Below, piece by piece: positions 61,301 through 64,000 of a stretch of DNA of 64,000 bases; positions within the stretch are counted from its first letter, which is position 1, and each line of letters starts with the position of its first letter. Where the stretch lies: positions 64,001 to 128,000 of the forward strand of contig JAQFVV010000028.1 of the NCBI GenBank assembly GCA_028023455.1, read 5' to 3'. This stretch comes from Epiperipatus broadwayi. Its lineage: Eukaryota > Onychophora > Udeonychophora > Euonychophora > Peripatidae. The notes below the pieces were generated by a model. That model was not told the DNA's origin. It worked only from the letters and a program-made list of their open reading frames with translations, and did not search any database. The translations under genes were made by a program, and so were the position numbers.

Positions 61301-62103
61301 TTGTTTTTTGTAACGCTAAAATAAAAGATATCAAAACCATAACCGTAGTTGGACAAAAGAAAGAAAACTCAAACTTTTTTAAACAACAACAAACACATAT
61401 AAATGTCTTATTTACTTATTAAACATGTTTATAATACGTGCTTTCTATGAAATTTACAAAAAATCATGTATATTTTTATTGGACAGCAGAAATACTCGGC
61501 TTCTGTTTTCGGCAACTGCGGAAAAAGTTACGTGATTGCTAGCTATTTTATGAACTACGTGGTATTTCACGTGAAAATGAGATTTTGCATGCGAACTCGG
61601 CCGAATTCTGTAGACATACCCTCGGCAAGCTTTTACACATTACACCTTCTCAAAATAAGGGTGTGGCCATTTGGAAAATTACTATAAACTCGGGTTTCTT
61701 AAATTCATTACAAATACAAAGATTGTGTAACGTATATTGTAAAAATTTGACTAATCAAACTACACACACACATATATCAAACTGTACATGAAAGATAAGT
61801 GTGTGGATCCACAGTAACTGTCGTGAAGCAGAAATAGGCCGTATTATTTCTGCATTACGTCATCATTAACGACCTTCTTAATGGCTAAGACAAACATTAG
61901 ATGTTTTCTATAGCCGTAAGTCAGGCCTTGTAAACGGCATTTGTTAGGTGTTTTGGAAAACCAGAATGCCATCTAGTGGCCAAGCCCGATTAGGTTATAA
62001 GTATCTTCTTTAAAAATAGATTACGATTCCTGCACTTAGTTTGTACTGGAGAATACTGTGGTACACAGAGACTGATATATTATCATGTCCGTATGCCCTA
62101 AAA

Positions 62104-62790
62104 CAGGAGTGGCCAAACTTTTAGATGTTGAGGTGACTTTTTTGGTGAAAGGATACCTGAGGGTGACTACGTATTTTCAGGGTTTTGAACTGGAAACCAG
62201 AAAATAAACATTTTTACCAGAATGGAAAAAATAACAGTTTGAAGTCCTGATTTTTTAAAAATGTATTTACGAATTGGTGTTTTTTTATTTTTTTTTATAC
62301 GGGCTTTTTAGGTATTCATAAATATTGGTGATATTTTTAGAAGATATTTACGAACTGATGTTTTTTTTTCTATAAAATACGAACTAGCGATGACTTATTA
62401 AATTATCTCAGCTCCCTCTAGTAGTACAATTTATCCATGTTGCTTTATAAAATATTTATTAAATTACCTATAAATAATTATTTTCTAGAGCTGGTCCTGA
62501 ATTTTAAAAAAAATTCAAGAAAATATGGAGAAAAAAAGGAAAATTATTGTATTAGAATTGTATTTAATTATTTTCAGCTTCTTCCGATCTGGATTTATTT
62601 TTGAGATTGACAATAACAACAGGTATTATTTTAATTGAACTATTTTTAAACTAGAATAATTTTGAATTTTTCCTTTTTTTATTTTTTATATTCAAATCAG
62701 CTCTGAATTTATCACTATAATTTGTCAATGTTCACGCCGCTTCGTGGTCGATTTCCAAAAATCTTGCAGTTGACTTCTTGGCCACCCCTG
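62104..62790. mobile_element. hAT-type MITE, 687 bp
   Basis: Left end 'caggagtggccaaac'; the right end read in reverse is 'caggggtggccaaga'. They match at 13 of 15 bases and have the CAGNGGTGGCCAA form usual for Charlie-like hAT elements. Flanking 8-mers (62096-62103 and 62791-62798) share only 'ccct', so the target duplication is poorly preserved. No open frame. It would need a transposase supplied elsewhere. Confidence 0.7.
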
Positions 62791-63189
62791 CCCTTGTCTG
62801 ACAAACTATAAGATGTTTGAATATTTTAAGCCATTCCTCTGATGTGATAATGATGATACAAGTGATTTCTGGGAAGATATTGTGAAAACGTAAGCTACCA
62901 ACAGATAGTTTATTAGATAGAAATCATTCTACCATATTATGTCTATTAATTATTCATGTTAAAAAAATATATTGAATTCATTATTATTTTTTGTATAGAT
63001 TTCTTAAAATATCTAGTTTTCATTGGAATTTAAATAAATAGTGAGTAAAATCAAAGACATTATTTCAGAAAATAAATTTCTAACTACAAATATTAAAGTG
63101 AACTCTGGATCTAGTAATTACAGGTCTATTGTTTTTTGCATCTATCGGCTGCTTTTTTAAATCCTGAATTCCATGACATTAAAATGCAC

Positions 63190-63560
63190 AGTGTGATTCA
63201 ATAAAAAAAAATGACTGGTGACTCTTTAAGATGCCTCAACCGCCATTTCTGAATCAATGCATGTGTTATGTAGCAACACAATTTAGCTATTCACCATAAA
63301 AAAATTAAGATGCCAATGAGTCTATATCATGAGTCGTGACATTAAATGTGATAGTGTGTTTACCAAACTTAATCCATGATGGAACAATGCATCAACATTA
63401 AATTTAGTTCTAAACTGGATAAAACGGTTACTAAAATATTTGAAATGATGTTCTCAAATAGTTTGCATGATGAGATCATTGAAGGCAATTGACAAAGACA
63501 AAAAATATGCTATCACATTTTATGCCACAAATTATAATCTAAACAGGCTTAAAATTTTCA
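63190..63560 (+). repeat. Family F dispersed repeat
   Basis: Uninterrupted copy: 'gaatcaatgcatgtgtta', 'tagctattcaccataaaaaa', 'ggttactaaaatatttgaaa' and 'tcacattttatgccacaaat'. Its phrases occur on both sides of the family A insertion at 49.06-49.38 kb. The sequence beyond, to the right edge of the window, shows no recognised gene. Confidence 0.55.
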
Positions 63561-64000
63561 TGGTGAATAGATAAACTATATTGTCATGTAGTACATGTAT
63601 TGGTTAAAAGATGGCACTGCAAGCAGCTTAGAGGAGAGAAAACAGCCTCTCTTTCACTGGATCACATGATACACATGCTTTTAATTTAGAGATTCATTGT
63701 TTTCCAAGCTGCCTTTTTTTTCTTCATATCTATTGTTGATAAATTATAGTTCTGATGCAATATTTGTTAGATTGGATGGATTTCTTTTAAATTTAAAAAA
63801 AACATCCAAGTATTAATAATTTTATGCATTAATATAAATGCTTCTAGCATGGAGCAAAAATTTCATAATATTTATTAAATCTTAAATGCATTTCATTGCA
63901 AAGCAGTTACTTCAAGAGATGTGTTCCAATGGCACTCATTTGAACATTTCGATTTTAAATTCATCACTCCATGCAGTAAGTGCATTGACCTAACATGTTA

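Larger units (their letters stand above)
60861..62000. mobile_element. 1.14-kb element with ~30-bp terminal inverted repeats
   Basis: The left end 60861-60890 and the reverse complement of 61971-62000 agree at 28 of 30 bases; the shared core is 'aatcgggcttggccact'. No target duplication is clear. Inside lie a ~94-bp tandem duplication (61057-61244), a 'agggttagggttag' tract and a 73-codon open frame (61466-61687) without a recognisable domain. It looks like a non-autonomous DNA transposon of unknown superfamily. Confidence 0.75.

Overview
This window is AT-rich animal DNA made almost entirely of intron and transposable-element remnants. The one exon I can support is an 80-nt exon on the minus strand (3140-3219). 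It has good splice signals and encodes the RNP1 half of the second RRM of a CELF/Bruno-like RNA-binding protein, closest to the CELF3-6 / Drosophila bru-3 group by eye. Transcription would therefore run from high to low coordinates. Everything from 3220 to the right edge reads as one upstream intron of more than 60 kb, and 1-3139 as the start of the next intron. Huge introns, many tRNA-derived SINEs, abundant (ATT)n arrays, degraded LINEs, Penelope-like and KIAA1586-type hAT remnants suggest a lophotrochozoan, most likely a cephalopod mollusc (octopus-like). That assignment is inference from repeat style, not proof.

Layout. 1-3.1 kb: a tandem copy of dispersed repeat 'family A' and a piece of 'family F'. 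3.1-3.2 kb: the CELF exon. 3.5-11 kb: two SINE types, more family A, a 60-bp x 4 minisatellite (6307-6546) and a degenerate three-copy repeat. 11-20 kb: ATT/TAA microsatellites, a 71-bp duplication and two dead LINE reverse transcriptases (16.1-16.5 kb minus, 18.9-19.8 kb plus). 20-26.5 kb: a complete family A insertion with 10-bp flanking repeats, a 168-bp palindrome, and a cluster of 'family B' units in direct and inverted order, one split by a family A hairpin. 28-38 kb: SINEs, a foldback of Penelope-like GIY-YIG ends, a family A head-to-head element and two copies of 'family C'. 40.4-43.0 kb: a ~0.6-kb-arm inverted repeat enclosing a MITE-like hairpin. 43.0-47.9 kb: a nest of LINE ends with (ATT)n tails on the minus strand, mixed with plus-strand LINE fragments. 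48.7-51.5 kb: family F split by family A, then a ~240-bp-arm palindrome with a 28-bp loop. 55.7-59.3 kb: a decayed hAT transposon. 60.2-63.6 kb: family A, a 1.14-kb element with ~30-bp TIRs, a hAT-type MITE and family F.

No operon-like or multi-gene logic is present. The notable biology is structural: an intron of a probably neural RNA-binding-protein gene carries many long inverted repeats able to form extended double-stranded RNA when transcribed. Three families (A, B, F) recur in direct, tandem and head-to-head forms and could not be assigned to a named superfamily from sequence alone. Long open frames over microsatellites (poly-Leu, Tyr, Asn, Ile) are artefacts and are not annotated as genes.
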